Shown: positions 17,700-27,182 of the stretch, one piece after another
How positions within the stretch are numbered: position 1 is the stretch's first letter
How the letters are laid out: each line of letters begins with the position of its first letter
Notes under the pieces: generated by a model
The model's input: only the letters and a program-made list of their open reading frames with translations
Database searches by the model: none
Told to the model about the DNA's origin: nothing
Source: Lachnospiraceae bacterium
Lineage (GTDB): Bacteria; Bacillota; Clostridia; Lachnospirales; Lachnospiraceae
Assembly: GCA_024690205.1 (NCBI GenBank)
Contig: JAILCX010000043.1
Span: forward strand, 19,277-83,276
Reading direction: 5' to 3'
Length of the DNA: 64,000 nucleotides
Program-made: the position numbers and the translations under genes

Positions 17700-17722
17700 A
17701 ATAAGCGCTCATAAACTATAAT
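17694..17722 (+). promoter_or_regulatory. Promoter of the yicC-gmk-rpoZ operon
   Basis: TTGCAA (17694-17699), a 17-bp spacer and TATAAT (17717-17722) lie 65 bp before the yicC start. The -35 hexamer is shared with the divergent rqcH promoter. Confidence 0.75.
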
Positions 17723-17787
17723 AAAATCTATATGTAAAGTCGTGAAAATTCGCCTGAAGATTAGGACGACTTGCGGAAAGGATCAGT

Positions 17788-18666
17788 ATGATAAAGAGCA
17801 TGACAGGCTTCGGCAGGGTCGAAGTCGAAGAGGGCGCGCGTAAGATATGCGTGGAATTAAAGTCCGTAAACCACCGTTACCTTGATGTCAGCATCAAGAT
17901 GCCCAAGAAACTCAATTATTTTGAGGCTTCTATCAGAAACGAATTAAAGAATTATATCTCACGCGGCAAGGTTGATGTCTTTATAACCTACGAGGATTTT
18001 TCCGAGAGCAACGTTGTCATTAAGTACAATAAAGATGTTGCTGCCGAGTATCTTAAGTATCTTAAGAGTATGTCCGAGGAGTTCGGACTGGATGACGATA
18101 TCAGAGTTTCAACTCTGTCAAGATATCCCGAAGTCTTTTCAATGGAAGAACAGAACGTCGATGAGGAAGCACTCTGGGCGCTTTTGCAAAAGGCGATAAA
18201 AGGCGCGTCCGAGAACTTTATTGAGACCAGAGTAAAAGAAGGTGAAAACCTTAAGAACGATCTTATAGGGAAGCTTGACGGGATGCTTGAAAATGTTGAT
18301 TTCATCGAAAAAAGATCTCCCGTCATTGTTGAAGAATACAGACAGAGGCTTGCGGATAAGGTTCATGAACTTTTGGAGGACGGCAGGGTAGACGAATCAC
18401 GTCTTGTCATGGAAGTTGCAATATTTGCCGACAAGGTTTGTGTAGATGAGGAACTTGTAAGACTGCGCTCCCACATAGAGACGATGAAGCAGAACCTTAT
18501 AGAAGGCGGATCGGTCGGCAGAAAGCTTGATTTCCTTGCACAGGAAATGAACAGGGAAGCAAACACCACTCTTTCAAAATGCAATGACCTTGAGATATCA
18601 AATCACGCGATAGAACTAAAGACGGATATAGAAAAGGTGCGTGAACAGATCCAGAACATAGAGTAG
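17788..18666 (+). CDS. YicC/YloC family endoribonuclease
   Basis: This 292-residue protein starts MIKSMTGFGR, the signature N-terminus of the YicC family, and ends with the conserved DUF1732 block (GRKLDFLAQEMNREANTTLSK). The family cleaves RNA and helps control stationary-phase and sRNA levels in other bacteria. Length is standard. GGAAAGGAT precedes the ATG. It directly precedes guanylate kinase, an arrangement kept across Firmicutes. Confidence 0.92.
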   Translation: MIKSMTGFGRVEVEEGARKICVELKSVNHRYLDVSIKMPKKLNYFEASIRNELKNYISRGKVDVFITYEDFSESNVVIKYNKDVAAEYLKYLKSMSEEFGLDDDIRVSTLSRYPEVFSMEEQNVDEEALWALLQKAIKGASENFIETRVKEGENLKNDLIGKLDGMLENVDFIEKRSPVIVEEYRQRLADKVHELLEDGRVDESRLVMEVAIFADKVCVDEELVRLRSHIETMKQNLIEGGSVGRKLDFLAQEMNREANTTLSKCNDLEISNHAIELKTDIEKVREQIQNIE

Positions 18667-18680
18667 TTAGGAAGGTGCTT

Positions 18681-19304
18681 ATGGCTGAAAAGGGTGTTTT
18701 GATCGTCGTTTCCGGTTTTTCCGGAGCAGGAAAAGGAACAATAGTTAAGAGGATCGTTGAAGAGTGCGATAATTATGCGCTTTCGATATCTATGACTACC
18801 AGGGAACCGAGAGAAGGCGAAGTGGAAGGAGTTTCATACTTCTTTGTTTCAAAGGAACGCTTTGAAGAAGCTATAAGTAACGGAGAACTCGTTGAATATG
18901 CCAACTATGTCGGAAACTATTACGGAACACCGCGTAAATATGTCGATGAGATGATCTCAAGCGGTAAGGACGTTATCCTTGAGATAGAAATGCAGGGAGC
19001 GATGCAGGTAAAGACCAGATTCCCTGAAGCAGTGATGGTGTTTGTAACACCGCCCAATGCAGCTGAACTTAAAAGACGTCTCATGTCAAGGGGAACGGAG
19101 TCCGAAGAAGTCGTTAACAGGAGAATGAAAAGAGCTTATGAGGAATCTGCTTTTGTTGACAGATATGATTACCTTTTGGTTAACGATGACCTTGATAAAT
19201 GTGTCAGGGAACTCCATATGCTTATAGAGGCCGCACACCATGCACCGGGTTGCAGTGCGAACCTTTTAAAGAAAATAAACGAAGATTTAAAAATCTATGC
19301 GTAG
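18681..19304 (+). CDS. gmk: Guanylate kinase
   Basis: This 207-residue enzyme phosphorylates GMP to GDP with ATP. The P-loop GFSGAGKGT is at residues 12-20. The GMP-binding region TTREPREGEVEGVSYFFV and the block YVGNYYGTPRKYVDE are typical. GTG at 18675 is in frame, but the GGAAGG site at 18670-18675 fits ATG 18681 and the family N-terminus. It lies 14 bases after yicC and 27 before rpoZ. Confidence 0.95.
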   Translation: MAEKGVLIVVSGFSGAGKGTIVKRIVEECDNYALSISMTTREPREGEVEGVSYFFVSKERFEEAISNGELVEYANYVGNYYGTPRKYVDEMISSGKDVILEIEMQGAMQVKTRFPEAVMVFVTPPNAAELKRRLMSRGTESEEVVNRRMKRAYEESAFVDRYDYLLVNDDLDKCVRELHMLIEAAHHAPGCSANLLKKINEDLKIYA

Positions 19305-19331
19305 TGCAAATGCACTTTGAAAGGAGATAAC

Positions 19332-19577
19332 ATGTTACACCCTTCTTATTCAGATTTAATGAAAGTAGTAAACAGCGATGTCGGAGAGGGAGAACCCCCC
19401 GTAGTTAACAGCCGTTACTCTATCGTTATGGCTACTTCAAAAAGAGCCCGTCAGCTCATTGATGGAGAGGATGCCCTTATAGACGGAACAGAAGGAGTTA
19501 AACCTCTTTCGGTTGCTGTTGAGGAACTTAACCAGGGTAAGATCAAGATCCTTACAGAGGATGAGATCGAGCAGTAA
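19332..19577 (+). CDS. rpoZ: RNA polymerase omega subunit
   Basis: This 81-residue protein begins MLHPSYSDLMKV and contains NSRYSIVMATSKRARQLIDG, the conserved omega core that packs against the beta-prime subunit, then a short acidic tail. AAGGAG at 19321-19326 selects ATG 19332 rather than the TTG at 19317. Its stop TAATG overlaps the rimO start by one base. Confidence 0.93.
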   Translation: MLHPSYSDLMKVVNSDVGEGEPPVVNSRYSIVMATSKRARQLIDGEDALIDGTEGVKPLSVAVEELNQGKIKILTEDEIEQ

Positions 19578-20899
19578 TGAAGGTACTGTTTGTATCCTTA
19601 GGATGTGACAAAAATACGGTTGATTCCGAAATGATGCTGGGACTTTTATCTGCTGAAGGATATACGTTTACGGATGATGAGGAAGAAGCCGATATAGCGA
19701 TAGTTAATTCGTGCTGCTTTATCTCGGATGCCGAAGAAGAGAGTATCAACACGATCATCGAACTTGGCAAAAGAAGGTTATCGGGGCAATTAAAGGCACT
19801 TATAGTAACCGGATGCTTAAGCCAAAGATACAAAGATGAGATGCATAAAGAACTGCCTGAAGTTGATGCGATAGTAGGAACAAATTCCCAGGGAGATATC
19901 GTAGATGTTCTTTCATCTGTTCTTGAGAATCATTCCGAAGACCGATTAAGGCCTCTTGATGAAGCGCCGTTTTTATCAAAGCGCCGGGTCATGACTACCG
20001 GCGGTCATTATGAATATTTAAAGATCGCTGACGGATGCAACAAAAAGTGTACTTACTGCATCATTCCAAAGATAAGAGGACCATACAGATCCTATCCGAT
20101 TGAAGAGCTTATTAATGAAGCCGTGGAGCTTGCCCGAAAAGGCGTTAAGGAACTTATTCTTGTAGCTCAGGAGACAACGCTTTACGGTATCGACATCTAC
20201 GGCAAAAAGATGCTTCCCGAATTATTGATAAAGCTCTGCAAAATTGAAGGGATCGAGTGGATAAGGCTTTTGTACTGTTATCCCGAGGAGATAACAGATG
20301 AGCTCATTTCGGTGATAAAGACCGAAAAGAAGGTACTTAACTATCTTGATATACCTGTTCAGTCGGGATCGGACAGGATACTAAAGCTCATGGGAAGAAA
20401 AACTACCCATGATGAGATACTTGAACTGATTCAAAAACTCCGCAGGGAGATACCGGACATCTGTTTAAGGACAACACTCATTTCAGGATTTCCGGGTGAA
20501 ACAAATAAAGACCATCTTGAAAGCATAAGGATCGTTAAAGAAGCGCGTTTTGACAGGCTGGGATGTTTTACTTATTCGCCTCAGGAGGGAACGGTTGCTG
20601 CCGGATTTGACGGACAGATATCCGAAAGGACCAAAAGAAACCGCCTTAAAAAGATCATGGAAGCCCAGCAGGATGTTGTGTTTGAACATAATGATTCAAT
20701 GAACGGGATCGAGCTTGATGCTTTTATAGAAGGCTATATCAGGGAAGATGATATCTATGTTGCAAGGACCTACCGCGATGCCCCTGATGTAGACGGACTT
20801 TTGTTTGTATCTTCCGACAAAGAACTTCAAAGCGGAATGAATATCAGGGTACGTGTTATCGGATTTAACGAATATGATCTTATAGGAGAGTGTATTTAG
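19577..20899 (+). CDS. rimO: Ribosomal protein S12 methylthiotransferase
   Basis: This 440-residue radical-SAM enzyme adds a methylthio group to Asp of ribosomal protein S12. It has the N-terminal UPF0004 cluster domain (FVSLGCDKNTVDSE, NSCCFISDAEEES, TGCLSQRY), the radical-SAM cysteines in CNKKCTYCIIP (about residues 154-164), and a C-terminal TRAM domain ending near VRVIGFNEYDLIGE. The LGCDKNTVDSE start separates RimO from MiaB. It is translationally coupled to rpoZ. Confidence 0.95.
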   Translation: MKVLFVSLGCDKNTVDSEMMLGLLSAEGYTFTDDEEEADIAIVNSCCFISDAEEESINTIIELGKRRLSGQLKALIVTGCLSQRYKDEMHKELPEVDAIVGTNSQGDIVDVLSSVLENHSEDRLRPLDEAPFLSKRRVMTTGGHYEYLKIADGCNKKCTYCIIPKIRGPYRSYPIEELINEAVELARKGVKELILVAQETTLYGIDIYGKKMLPELLIKLCKIEGIEWIRLLYCYPEEITDELISVIKTEKKVLNYLDIPVQSGSDRILKLMGRKTTHDEILELIQKLRREIPDICLRTTLISGFPGETNKDHLESIRIVKEARFDRLGCFTYSPQEGTVAAGFDGQISERTKRNRLKKIMEAQQDVVFEHNDSMNGIELDAFIEGYIREDDIYVARTYRDAPDVDGLLFVSSDKELQSGMNIRVRVIGFNEYDLIGECI

Positions 20900-20903
20900 T
20901 AAT

Positions 20904-21455
20904 ATGAACCTTCCTAACAAACTTACATTATTCAGGGTGATATTGATCCCGTTTTTTGTAGTATGCCTGCTGATGACCTATATCAGTCCCGACATAATGC
21001 CAAATCCCATAAATGACTATGTTGCATTGGGGATATTTGTGGTTGCTTCTCTTACCGATCTCCTTGACGGAAAGATCGCCAGGGCAAGGAACCTTGTAAC
21101 AAATTTCGGCAAGTTCATGGACCCTCTTGCCGACAAACTCCTTGTATGTTCTGCCCTTATCTGTCTTATTGAACTTGGTAGGATCCGTTCATGGATGGTG
21201 ATAATAATTATTGCAAGAGAGTTTGTCATAAGCGGATTCAGACTTGTTGCTGCCGACAAGGGCGTGGTGATCGCCGCAAGCTACTGGGGAAAGTTTAAGA
21301 CTACTTTCCAGATGATCGCCGTATGTCTGCTAATTTTAAATATCGAAGTTTTGAACATAGTAACCATGATTGTTCTTTGGATAGCGATCGTTCTTACAAT
21401 AGTTTCATTGTTTGATTACATTTTAAAAAACAAAGACGTTATAAAGGATAATTGA
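20904..21455 (+). CDS. pgsA: CDP-diacylglycerol-glycerol-3-phosphate 3-phosphatidyltransferase
   Basis: This 183-residue membrane enzyme makes phosphatidylglycerophosphate, the first committed step to phosphatidylglycerol. It opens MNLPNKLTLFRVILIPFFVV and has the CDP-alcohol phosphatidyltransferase signature D-G-x2-A-R-x8-G-x3-D-x3-D in DGKIARARN...FGKFMDPLADK (about residues 51-75). About five membrane helices are present. It follows rimO by four bases and precedes the kinase gene by one. Confidence 0.94.
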   Translation: MNLPNKLTLFRVILIPFFVVCLLMTYISPDIMPNPINDYVALGIFVVASLTDLLDGKIARARNLVTNFGKFMDPLADKLLVCSALICLIELGRIRSWMVIIIIAREFVISGFRLVAADKGVVIAASYWGKFKTTFQMIAVCLLILNIEVLNIVTMIVLWIAIVLTIVSLFDYILKNKDVIKDN

Positions 21456-21456
21456 A

Positions 21457-23502
21457 GTGTTTGATCTTATTCATAACATTGATTTTGATATAGCGGGTCT
21501 GTTTATATATGTGATGGTATTTCTGGCATCCATGAGGATATACAACCAGAACGATACTTCAGCCAGACATTTTTACAATTTTCTGGTAGGCGGTTTCTTC
21601 ATGGGCGTTTGTGATATCCTTGTAGTACTCAGTGAAACATTCCCCGAATTTTTCCCTGCTTATTTTGACAAGATATTCTATCTTCTTTTCCTTTCATCAA
21701 CCGCACTTTGTACATTCCTTGCATATAAATACGTGCGATCTTACCAAAAAGGAGAAGGCAAAGAGGAGAGGAACGTTTTCGATATCATGGCCGCGGGGCT
21801 GATGTGTCTGCTTATTGTACTCGGTATAGTTGATATCTTTTCGGATGTCCTTATAAGGATCGATGAAAGCGGTCAGTATCAAAGAGGACCTCTTGCTCCG
21901 TTTGTCTACGTTATCACATCGGGAACTTTCATTCTCATTTTGGTCACGCTGATCATGAATAAAGAGTCTTATACCAGAAGACAGTTTGTTTCCATTCTGG
22001 TGCTTGTAGGTATCGTGTCTTTCTTTGCGGTAATACAGTTCATTTGGGGAGACGGAACTCTCTTTACCGTATTCGGTACGGCACTTTCACTTCTTTTCAT
22101 GCTCACATCATTAGAAACTCCGGATTACAAAATGCTGATGAATGTTCTGGAAGAGCAGGAAGATGCCAAGACCGAAGCGTTAAAAGCAAAAGAATTATCC
22201 GAAAGATTAAGGACCGAGGCAGACAGTTCCAGAATTGCCGCTGAGGCTGCTTATAATGAGTCACAGGAAGCAAGAAAGATCGCACAGACCGCACAGAAAC
22301 AGGCTGAAGAAGCAAGAGAGGCTGCGGTAAAGGCTAACCAGTCAAAGAGCAGTTTCCTTGCACGTATGTCGCACGAGATAAGAACTCCCATGAATGCGAT
22401 AGTCGGTTTGAATGAAATGATTTCAAAAGAGTCTACCCAGCAGACGATCGTTGAGTATGCAAATGATGCAAAAAGGGCTTCGGAAAATCTCCTTAACATC
22501 ATTAATGACATACTTGATTTTTCAAAGATCGAAAGCGGAAAGCTCGAGCTTGTCGAGACCGATTATTCCTTCAGGGATATGATAAACGAAGAATATACGC
22601 TGTTTTCCTTTAAAGCCAAGGAAAGAAATCTCAAGCTCATATTCGATATAGATGAGAACATCCCTTCCGTTATGTATGGAGATGATGTAAGGATAAAGCA
22701 GGTACTGACTAATCTCCTTTCTAACGCTGTTAAGTACACTGATTCCGGAACGGTCACTTTAAAAGTAACCCTTGAAGGAAAAGGAAGAAGTTCGGCTTTG
22801 TTAAAGTTCGTTGTAAAAGATACCGGTATCGGTATAAAGGAAGAAGATATCGGAAAGCTTTATGATGTATTTGAAAGGATCGAAGAAAAGAGGAACCGTA
22901 ATGTCGAAGGTACCGGACTAGGTATCAATATCGTAGTACAGCTCCTTACGCTCATGGGATCAAAACTAATGGTGGATTCCGTTTACGGACTCGGAAGCCA
23001 GTTCAGCTTTTCACTTCGCCAGACAATGACCGATGCAACTCCTGTAGGCCAGTTCGGGTCGGAAGCGTTTGAAAAGAAAGAAGAAGGAAGGAAGAGACTT
23101 GTATTCGCGCCCGGTGCACGTGTTCTGGTCGTTGATGATAATAACATGAATCTTAAGGTGTTTGCGGGTCTTATTAAGGATACCGCAATAAAAGTTGACG
23201 GTGTTTTGTCGGGTCGCGACGCACTTGAGATGACAAAGAGCAATAAATATGATCTAATCTTTATGGATCATCTCATGCCTGAGATGGACGGTATCGAGAC
23301 ACATGAGGCCATCATAAAACAGCAGGATGGCCTTAACAGGGATACGACCGAGATCGTTCTGACGGCCAATGCGATAAAGGGTGCAATGGAAGAGTACATA
23401 AGTTACGGATTTGCAGATGCCGTGTTCAAACCGGTAAAGCAGGATGAGCTTAATGCCGTGCTCTGGAAGTATCTTGATCCGAAACTTATTGAGAATTCAT
23501 GA
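21457..23502 (+). CDS. Hybrid sensor histidine kinase/response regulator
   Basis: This 681-residue protein has seven or so N-terminal membrane helices (residues 12-220) without a large extracellular domain, then a long Ala/Glu/Lys coiled coil (about 228-295). HisKA follows with phosphoacceptor His306 (MSHEIRTPMNAIVG), then HATPase (LLSNAVKYTDSG, KDTGIGIKEED, GTGLGINIV), and a receiver domain (VLVVDDNNMNLKVF, LIFMDHLMPEMDG). The start is GTG at 21457, behind AAAGGA. The signal is unknown. It sits between pgsA and recA, where many Firmicutes carry cinA; no cinA is present. It is probably co-transcribed with pgsA. Confidence 0.9.
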   Translation: MFDLIHNIDFDIAGLFIYVMVFLASMRIYNQNDTSARHFYNFLVGGFFMGVCDILVVLSETFPEFFPAYFDKIFYLLFLSSTALCTFLAYKYVRSYQKGEGKEERNVFDIMAAGLMCLLIVLGIVDIFSDVLIRIDESGQYQRGPLAPFVYVITSGTFILILVTLIMNKESYTRRQFVSILVLVGIVSFFAVIQFIWGDGTLFTVFGTALSLLFMLTSLETPDYKMLMNVLEEQEDAKTEALKAKELSERLRTEADSSRIAAEAAYNESQEARKIAQTAQKQAEEAREAAVKANQSKSSFLARMSHEIRTPMNAIVGLNEMISKESTQQTIVEYANDAKRASENLLNIINDILDFSKIESGKLELVETDYSFRDMINEEYTLFSFKAKERNLKLIFDIDENIPSVMYGDDVRIKQVLTNLLSNAVKYTDSGTVTLKVTLEGKGRSSALLKFVVKDTGIGIKEEDIGKLYDVFERIEEKRNRNVEGTGLGINIVVQLLTLMGSKLMVDSVYGLGSQFSFSLRQTMTDATPVGQFGSEAFEKKEEGRKRLVFAPGARVLVVDDNNMNLKVFAGLIKDTAIKVDGVLSGRDALEMTKSNKYDLIFMDHLMPEMDGIETHEAIIKQQDGLNRDTTEIVLTANAIKGAMEEYISYGFADAVFKPVKQDELNAVLWKYLDPKLIENS

Positions 23503-23591
23503 TCATTGTGTTACTCTGTAGATGTCGGATAAATTCGCGGGGCTTTTCAGCCTGAGAATCTCGTAAACTTTTTAAAGATGGTCTGTAAAGT

Positions 23592-23622
23592 ACACATAAA
23601 AGGACTTTTTATGTGTTATTGT
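23592..23622 (+). terminator. Hairpin terminator upstream of the recA promoter
   Basis: ACACATAAAA (23592-23601) pairs with TTTTATGTGT (23607-23616) around a five-base loop and is followed by TATTGT. The T-tract is poor, so confidence is moderate, but the position between the kinase stop and the recA promoter fits. Confidence 0.55.
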
Positions 23623-23644
23623 CTGATCATAAGAAAATTAATTG

Positions 23645-23673
23645 TTGACAAAATCGAACATTTGTTTTATTTT
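23645..23673 (+). promoter_or_regulatory. recA promoter
   Basis: TTGACA (23645-23650), a 17-bp spacer and TATTTT (23668-23673). LexA box 1 fills the spacer. Confidence 0.75.
23655..23668. promoter_or_regulatory. LexA (SOS) box 1 of recA
   Basis: CGAACATTTGTTTT matches the Gram-positive SOS box CGAAC-N4-GTTC with one weaker half-site. It sits between the -35 and -10 elements, so LexA would block polymerase. Confidence 0.8.
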
Positions 23674-23683
23674 TGTAAATATC

Positions 23684-23697
23684 AGAACAAATGTTCC
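23684..23697. promoter_or_regulatory. LexA (SOS) box 2 of recA
   Basis: AGAACAAATGTTCC has a perfect GAACAAATGTTC dyad and lies just after the expected transcription start, 29 bp from box 1. Two boxes imply tight SOS control. Confidence 0.82.
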
Positions 23698-23718
23698 CAT
23701 TAAAGGAGAATTTATTTT

Positions 23719-24768
23719 ATGGAAAGAGATGACAAGATCAAAGCACTTGATGCGGCTATAGGACAGATTGAAAAGCAATTCGGTAAAGGAGCCGTAATGA
23801 AACTCGGTGATCCCGCGAGCTCGATAAATGTCGAGACCATTCCTACCGGATCGTTAAGCCTTGATATAGCACTTGGACTTGGAGGAATCCCCAAGGGAAG
23901 GATTATAGAGATATACGGACCCGAATCTTCCGGAAAGACGACCGTTACTCTTCATATGATCGCCGAAGTTCAAAAAAGAGGCGGTATCGCAGGATTCATA
24001 GATGCCGAGCATGCTCTTGATCCTGTATATGCCAGAAATATCGGAGTTGATGTTGATAACCTTTATATATCACAGCCTGATAACGGTGAACAGGCACTCG
24101 AAATAACAGAGACCATGGTAAGATCAGGTGCCATGGATATAGTGGTTGTCGATTCGGTTGCAGCCCTTGTTCCCAAGGCCGAGATAGACGGAGATATGGG
24201 TGATTCCCATGTTGGATTACAGGCCAGATTGATGTCCCAGGCCCTTCGTAAACTCACGGCAGTTATTTCAAAATCAAACTGCAGCGTAGTCTTTATCAAC
24301 CAGCTTCGTGAAAAGGTCGGCGTTATGTTCGGAAATCCCGAAACAACAACCGGCGGACGTGCACTTAAGTTCTATTCTTCAGTCAGACTTGATGTTCGAA
24401 GGATCGAAACATTAAAGCTTCAGGGAGAGGCTATAGGAAACAGGACCAGAGTTAAGGTCGTTAAGAACAAGATCGCTCCTCCCTTTAAAGAGGCGGAATT
24501 CGATATCATCTTCGGCAAAGGTATCTCTTTATCGGGTGACCTGGTAGATCTGGCGGCCGAAGCCGAGATCATCAATAAATCGGGTGCATGGTATGCCTAT
24601 AACGGAAACAAGATCGGACAGGGCAGAGAAAATACCAAGCTTTATCTTGAAGAAAATCCTGCTGTATTTGATGAGATCAACGCTAAAGTCAGGGCTTTCT
24701 ACGGATTGGATGGTGCTTCAAATGATGATAGTCAGGTCGATACAGGAACTGTCAAAGAAGAGGTTTAA
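23719..24768 (+). CDS. recA: Recombinase RecA
   Basis: This 349-residue recombinase drives homologous recombination and LexA self-cleavage. It has the MAW block ([18 protein letters not shown]), Walker [10 protein letters not shown] (about residues 73-81), Walker B ([10 protein letters not shown]), loop L1 and L2 regions ([22 protein letters not shown]) and a short acidic C-terminal tail ([14 protein letters not shown]). AAGGAG at 23703-23708 precedes the ATG. The 3' end overlaps recX. Confidence 0.98.
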   Translation: MERDDKIKALDAAIGQIEKQFGKGAVMKLGDPASSINVETIPTGSLSLDIALGLGGIPKGRIIEIYGPESSGKTTVTLHMIAEVQKRGGIAGFIDAEHALDPVYARNIGVDVDNLYISQPDNGEQALEITETMVRSGAMDIVVVDSVAALVPKAEIDGDMGDSHVGLQARLMSQALRKLTAVISKSNCSVVFINQLREKVGVMFGNPETTTGGRALKFYSSVRLDVRRIETLKLQGEAIGNRTRVKVVKNKIAPPFKEAEFDIIFGKGISLSGDLVDLAAEAEIINKSGAWYAYNGNKIGQGRENTKLYLEENPAVFDEINAKVRAFYGLDGASNDDSQVDTGTVKEEV

Positions 24769-25336
24769 GATCACACTGGAAAACGGGCTCTCCTTTGTTT
24801 TATACAAAGGGGAGCTTTCTTCTTATGATATTCGTGTAGATAATGAGATCAAAGAAGATCATTATACGGAGATAGTGGAAAAGGTTCTTCCCAAAAGAGC
24901 GAAGCTCCGTGCGATGAACCTTCTAAAACTGCGTCCTTATACAGTTAAGGGGCTGCGTGATAAATTATCAGACGGTGGTTATCCCGAGTTCATAATCGAT
25001 ATTGCCATAGGTTATGTGTCATCTTACGGATACCTGGATGACAGGAAATACGCTTCCCAATATATTTATACATACAGATCACGAAAGAACCGTAAAAAGA
25101 TCATAAACGATCTTTTACTTAAAGGCGTTCCAAAGAGCATCATCATGGAAGCTCTGGATGAAGAGCCTGAAGGGGAGATGAAGGAAGCGGAAGAAGAACA
25201 GATTAAGAAATTCCTTACGAAAAAGGGTTTTTATGACAATCAATTGTCGTATGAAGAAAAGGCAAAACTGTCAGCTTCTCTATACAGGAAAGGCTTTGAT
25301 CCATCCCTTATCGGGAAATATATCAACTTGACATAA
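24725..25336 (+). CDS. recX: Regulatory protein RecX
   Basis: This protein of about 203 residues inhibits RecA filament growth. It shows the three-helix RecX repeats: [23 protein letters not shown], then [16 protein letters not shown] and [17 protein letters not shown]. The likely start ([14 protein letters not shown] at 24725, with another ATG at 24722) lies inside the last 44 bases of recA in a different frame, so translation is probably coupled. Upstream in-frame codons up to 24584 lie wholly within recA and are unlikely to be used. The stop overlaps the -35 region of the rny promoter. Confidence 0.88.
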   Translation: MIVRSIQELSKKRFKITLENGLSFVLYKGELSSYDIRVDNEIKEDHYTEIVEKVLPKRAKLRAMNLLKLRPYTVKGLRDKLSDGGYPEFIIDIAIGYVSSYGYLDDRKYASQYIYTYRSRKNRKKIINDLLLKGVPKSIIMEALDEEPEGEMKEAEEEQIKKFLTKKGFYDNQLSYEEKAKLSASLYRKGFDPSLIGKYINLT

Positions 25337-25356
25337 CAAAGCCATACAACTATAAT
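25328..25356 (+). promoter_or_regulatory. Promoter of rny
   Basis: A consensus promoter: TTGACA (25328-25333), 17 bp, TATAAT (25351-25356). The -35 overlaps the last recX codons. An inverted repeat (GAAATACA 25409-25416 with its complement at 25426-25433) lies in the 5' leader and could fold in the mRNA. Confidence 0.85.
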
Positions 25357-25471
25357 ATTATCTGTTGTAGTTTGCTTAGTATGTTTCTTGCATTCTATGA
25401 TAGATGGCGAAATACATAGCTTTTTTGTATTTCCAAAGTACAATGAAAACTTAATAGGAGGTGCTCTTAAG

Positions 25472-27016
25472 ATGCAGATCGTAATAGCGATCGTGGCTAC
25501 GTTGGTCGTATGTGCACCCATATCCTGGGCTATAGCTTCTGCTTATCAGAAGAAGGTCGGCTTAAAGAAGGTCGGAAACGCTGAGGATAAAGCACGTGAG
25601 ATCATCGATGAAGCTCTTAAGACTGCTGAAGCAAAAAAGAGAGAGTCTTTACTTGAAGTAAAGGAAGAATCCATCAGGGCAAAGAACGACCTTGATAAAG
25701 AGATCAAGGAGCGTCGTGCCGAGGCGCAGAGATTCGAGCGCAGAGTTCAGCAGAAAGAAGAGAACGTCGACAAGAAAGCCGAAGCGATCGAAAAGAAAGA
25801 GGCTCACCTTGCTGCCAGAGAGGCCGAGATCAATAAGGTCAAGCAGGAAGTTGAGAGACTCAACGAACAAAGATTGCACGAGTTAGAGCGAATCTCAGGT
25901 TTAACCTCCGAACAGGCAAAAGAGTACTTATTAAGAATTGTTGAAGACGAAGTGAAACATGAAACGGCCGTGATGATCAAGGAAATGGAGAATCGCGCCA
26001 AAGAAGAGGCTGACAAAAAGGCCAAGGAGTACATCGTTACCGCTATTCAGAAGTGTGCTGCAGATCATGTATCTGAGACAACCATTTCTGTTGTACAGCT
26101 TCCCAATGATGAAATGAAGGGAAGGATAATCGGTAGAGAGGGACGTAATATCAGAACTCTTGAAACGATGACAGGTGTTGATCTTATCATTGATGATACT
26201 CCTGAAGCAGTCGTATTGTCAGGCTTTGATCCCGTAAGAAGGGAAGTTGCCAGAATTGCGCTTGAAAAACTCATTGTCGACGGAAGAATACATCCCGCCC
26301 GCATTGAGGAAATGGTAGAGAAAGCGCAAAAAGAAGTTGAAACAATGATCAAGGAGGAAGGTGAAGCAGCAACGCTTGAAGTTGGTGTTCATGGTATCCA
26401 TCCCGAACTTGTAAGACTTCTCGGAAAGATGAAATTCAGAACGAGTTACGGACAGAATGTGTTGAAGCATTCGATCGAAGTTGCTCAGTTGTCGGGACTG
26501 CTTGCTGCAGAGCTTGGTCTCGATGTGCGTGTGGCTAAAAGAGCCGGTCTCCTTCACGATATAGGAAAGGCTGTAGACCACGAAATGGAAGGCTCACACA
26601 TCCAGTTGGGTGCAGAGCTGTGTCGTAAATACAAAGAATCTGCGACAGTTATCAATGCAGTTGAAGCTCATCATGGCGACGTTGAGCCTCAGTCTCTTAT
26701 CGCAGTCATCGTACAGGCTGCAGATGCCATATCTGCTGCTAGACCCGGTGCGAGACGCGAAACACTTGAAACTTACACAACAAGACTTAAGCAGTTGGAA
26801 GACATCGCTAATGAATTTAAGGGTGTCGACAAATCTTTTGCTATTCAGGCAGGTAGAGAGATTCGTGTTATGGTTGTTCCCGAGCAGGTTTCCGATACCG
26901 ACATGGTGATCATGGCCAGAGATATTTCAAAGAAGATAGAATCCGAAATGGAATATCCCGGACAGGTCAAGGTAAATGTCATCAGGGAATCGCGCGTTGT
27001 GGATTATGCTAAATAA
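25472..27016 (+). CDS. rny: Ribonuclease Y
   Basis: This 514-residue endoribonuclease initiates mRNA decay at the membrane. One N-terminal helix ([20 protein letters not shown]) is followed by a long charged coiled coil (about residues 25-190). Next come a KH RNA-binding domain ([15 protein letters not shown]) and an HD phosphodiesterase domain ([15 protein letters not shown], about residues 360-374). TAGGAGGTG at 25455-25463 sets ATG 25472; an earlier in-frame ATG at 25388 has no ribosome site and would add a non-family extension. It has its own consensus promoter and a strong terminator. Confidence 0.96.
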   Translation: MQIVIAIVATLVVCAPISWAIASAYQKKVGLKKVGNAEDKAREIIDEALKTAEAKKRESLLEVKEESIRAKNDLDKEIKERRAEAQRFERRVQQKEENVDKKAEAIEKKEAHLAAREAEINKVKQEVERLNEQRLHELERISGLTSEQAKEYLLRIVEDEVKHETAVMIKEMENRAKEEADKKAKEYIVTAIQKCAADHVSETTISVVQLPNDEMKGRIIGREGRNIRTLETMTGVDLIIDDTPEAVVLSGFDPVRREVARIALEKLIVDGRIHPARIEEMVEKAQKEVETMIKEEGEAATLEVGVHGIHPELVRLLGKMKFRTSYGQNVLKHSIEVAQLSGLLAAELGLDVRVAKRAGLLHDIGKAVDHEMEGSHIQLGAELCRKYKESATVINAVEAHHGDVEPQSLIAVIVQAADAISAARPGARRETLETYTTRLKQLEDIANEFKGVDKSFAIQAGREIRVMVVPEQVSDTDMVIMARDISKKIESEMEYPGQVKVNVIRESRVVDYAK

Positions 27017-27041
27017 CGAACGAGTAATTCTTAATCAATCG

Positions 27042-27074
27042 GAAGACTTGGATTTATCCAAGTCTTCTTTTTTG
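27042..27074 (+). terminator. Rho-independent terminator of rny
   Basis: An 11-bp perfect stem (GAAGACTTGGA 27042-27052 with complement 27057-27067), a four-base loop and a run of T with one G. Confidence 0.92.
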
Positions 27075-27098
27075 TCTTTAAGTATGTAAAGTCGGCTC

Positions 27099-27127
27099 TT
27101 GATAATTTTTTTGATTTGGGCTAATAT
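27099..27127 (+). promoter_or_regulatory. Promoter of the aminotransferase-Nudix operon
   Basis: TTGATA (27099-27104), 17 bp, TAATAT (27122-27127), about 55 bp before the start codon. Confidence 0.65.
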
Positions 27128-27182
27128 ATAAACGTTGTGGATTGTATACAATTATACAGGGTTTTACGAAATGGAGAATCAC

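Noticed and set aside
26219..26581. Minus-strand frames of 95-120 codons opposite rny
   Set aside because: They are shadows of the conserved KH and HD domains of RNase Y.
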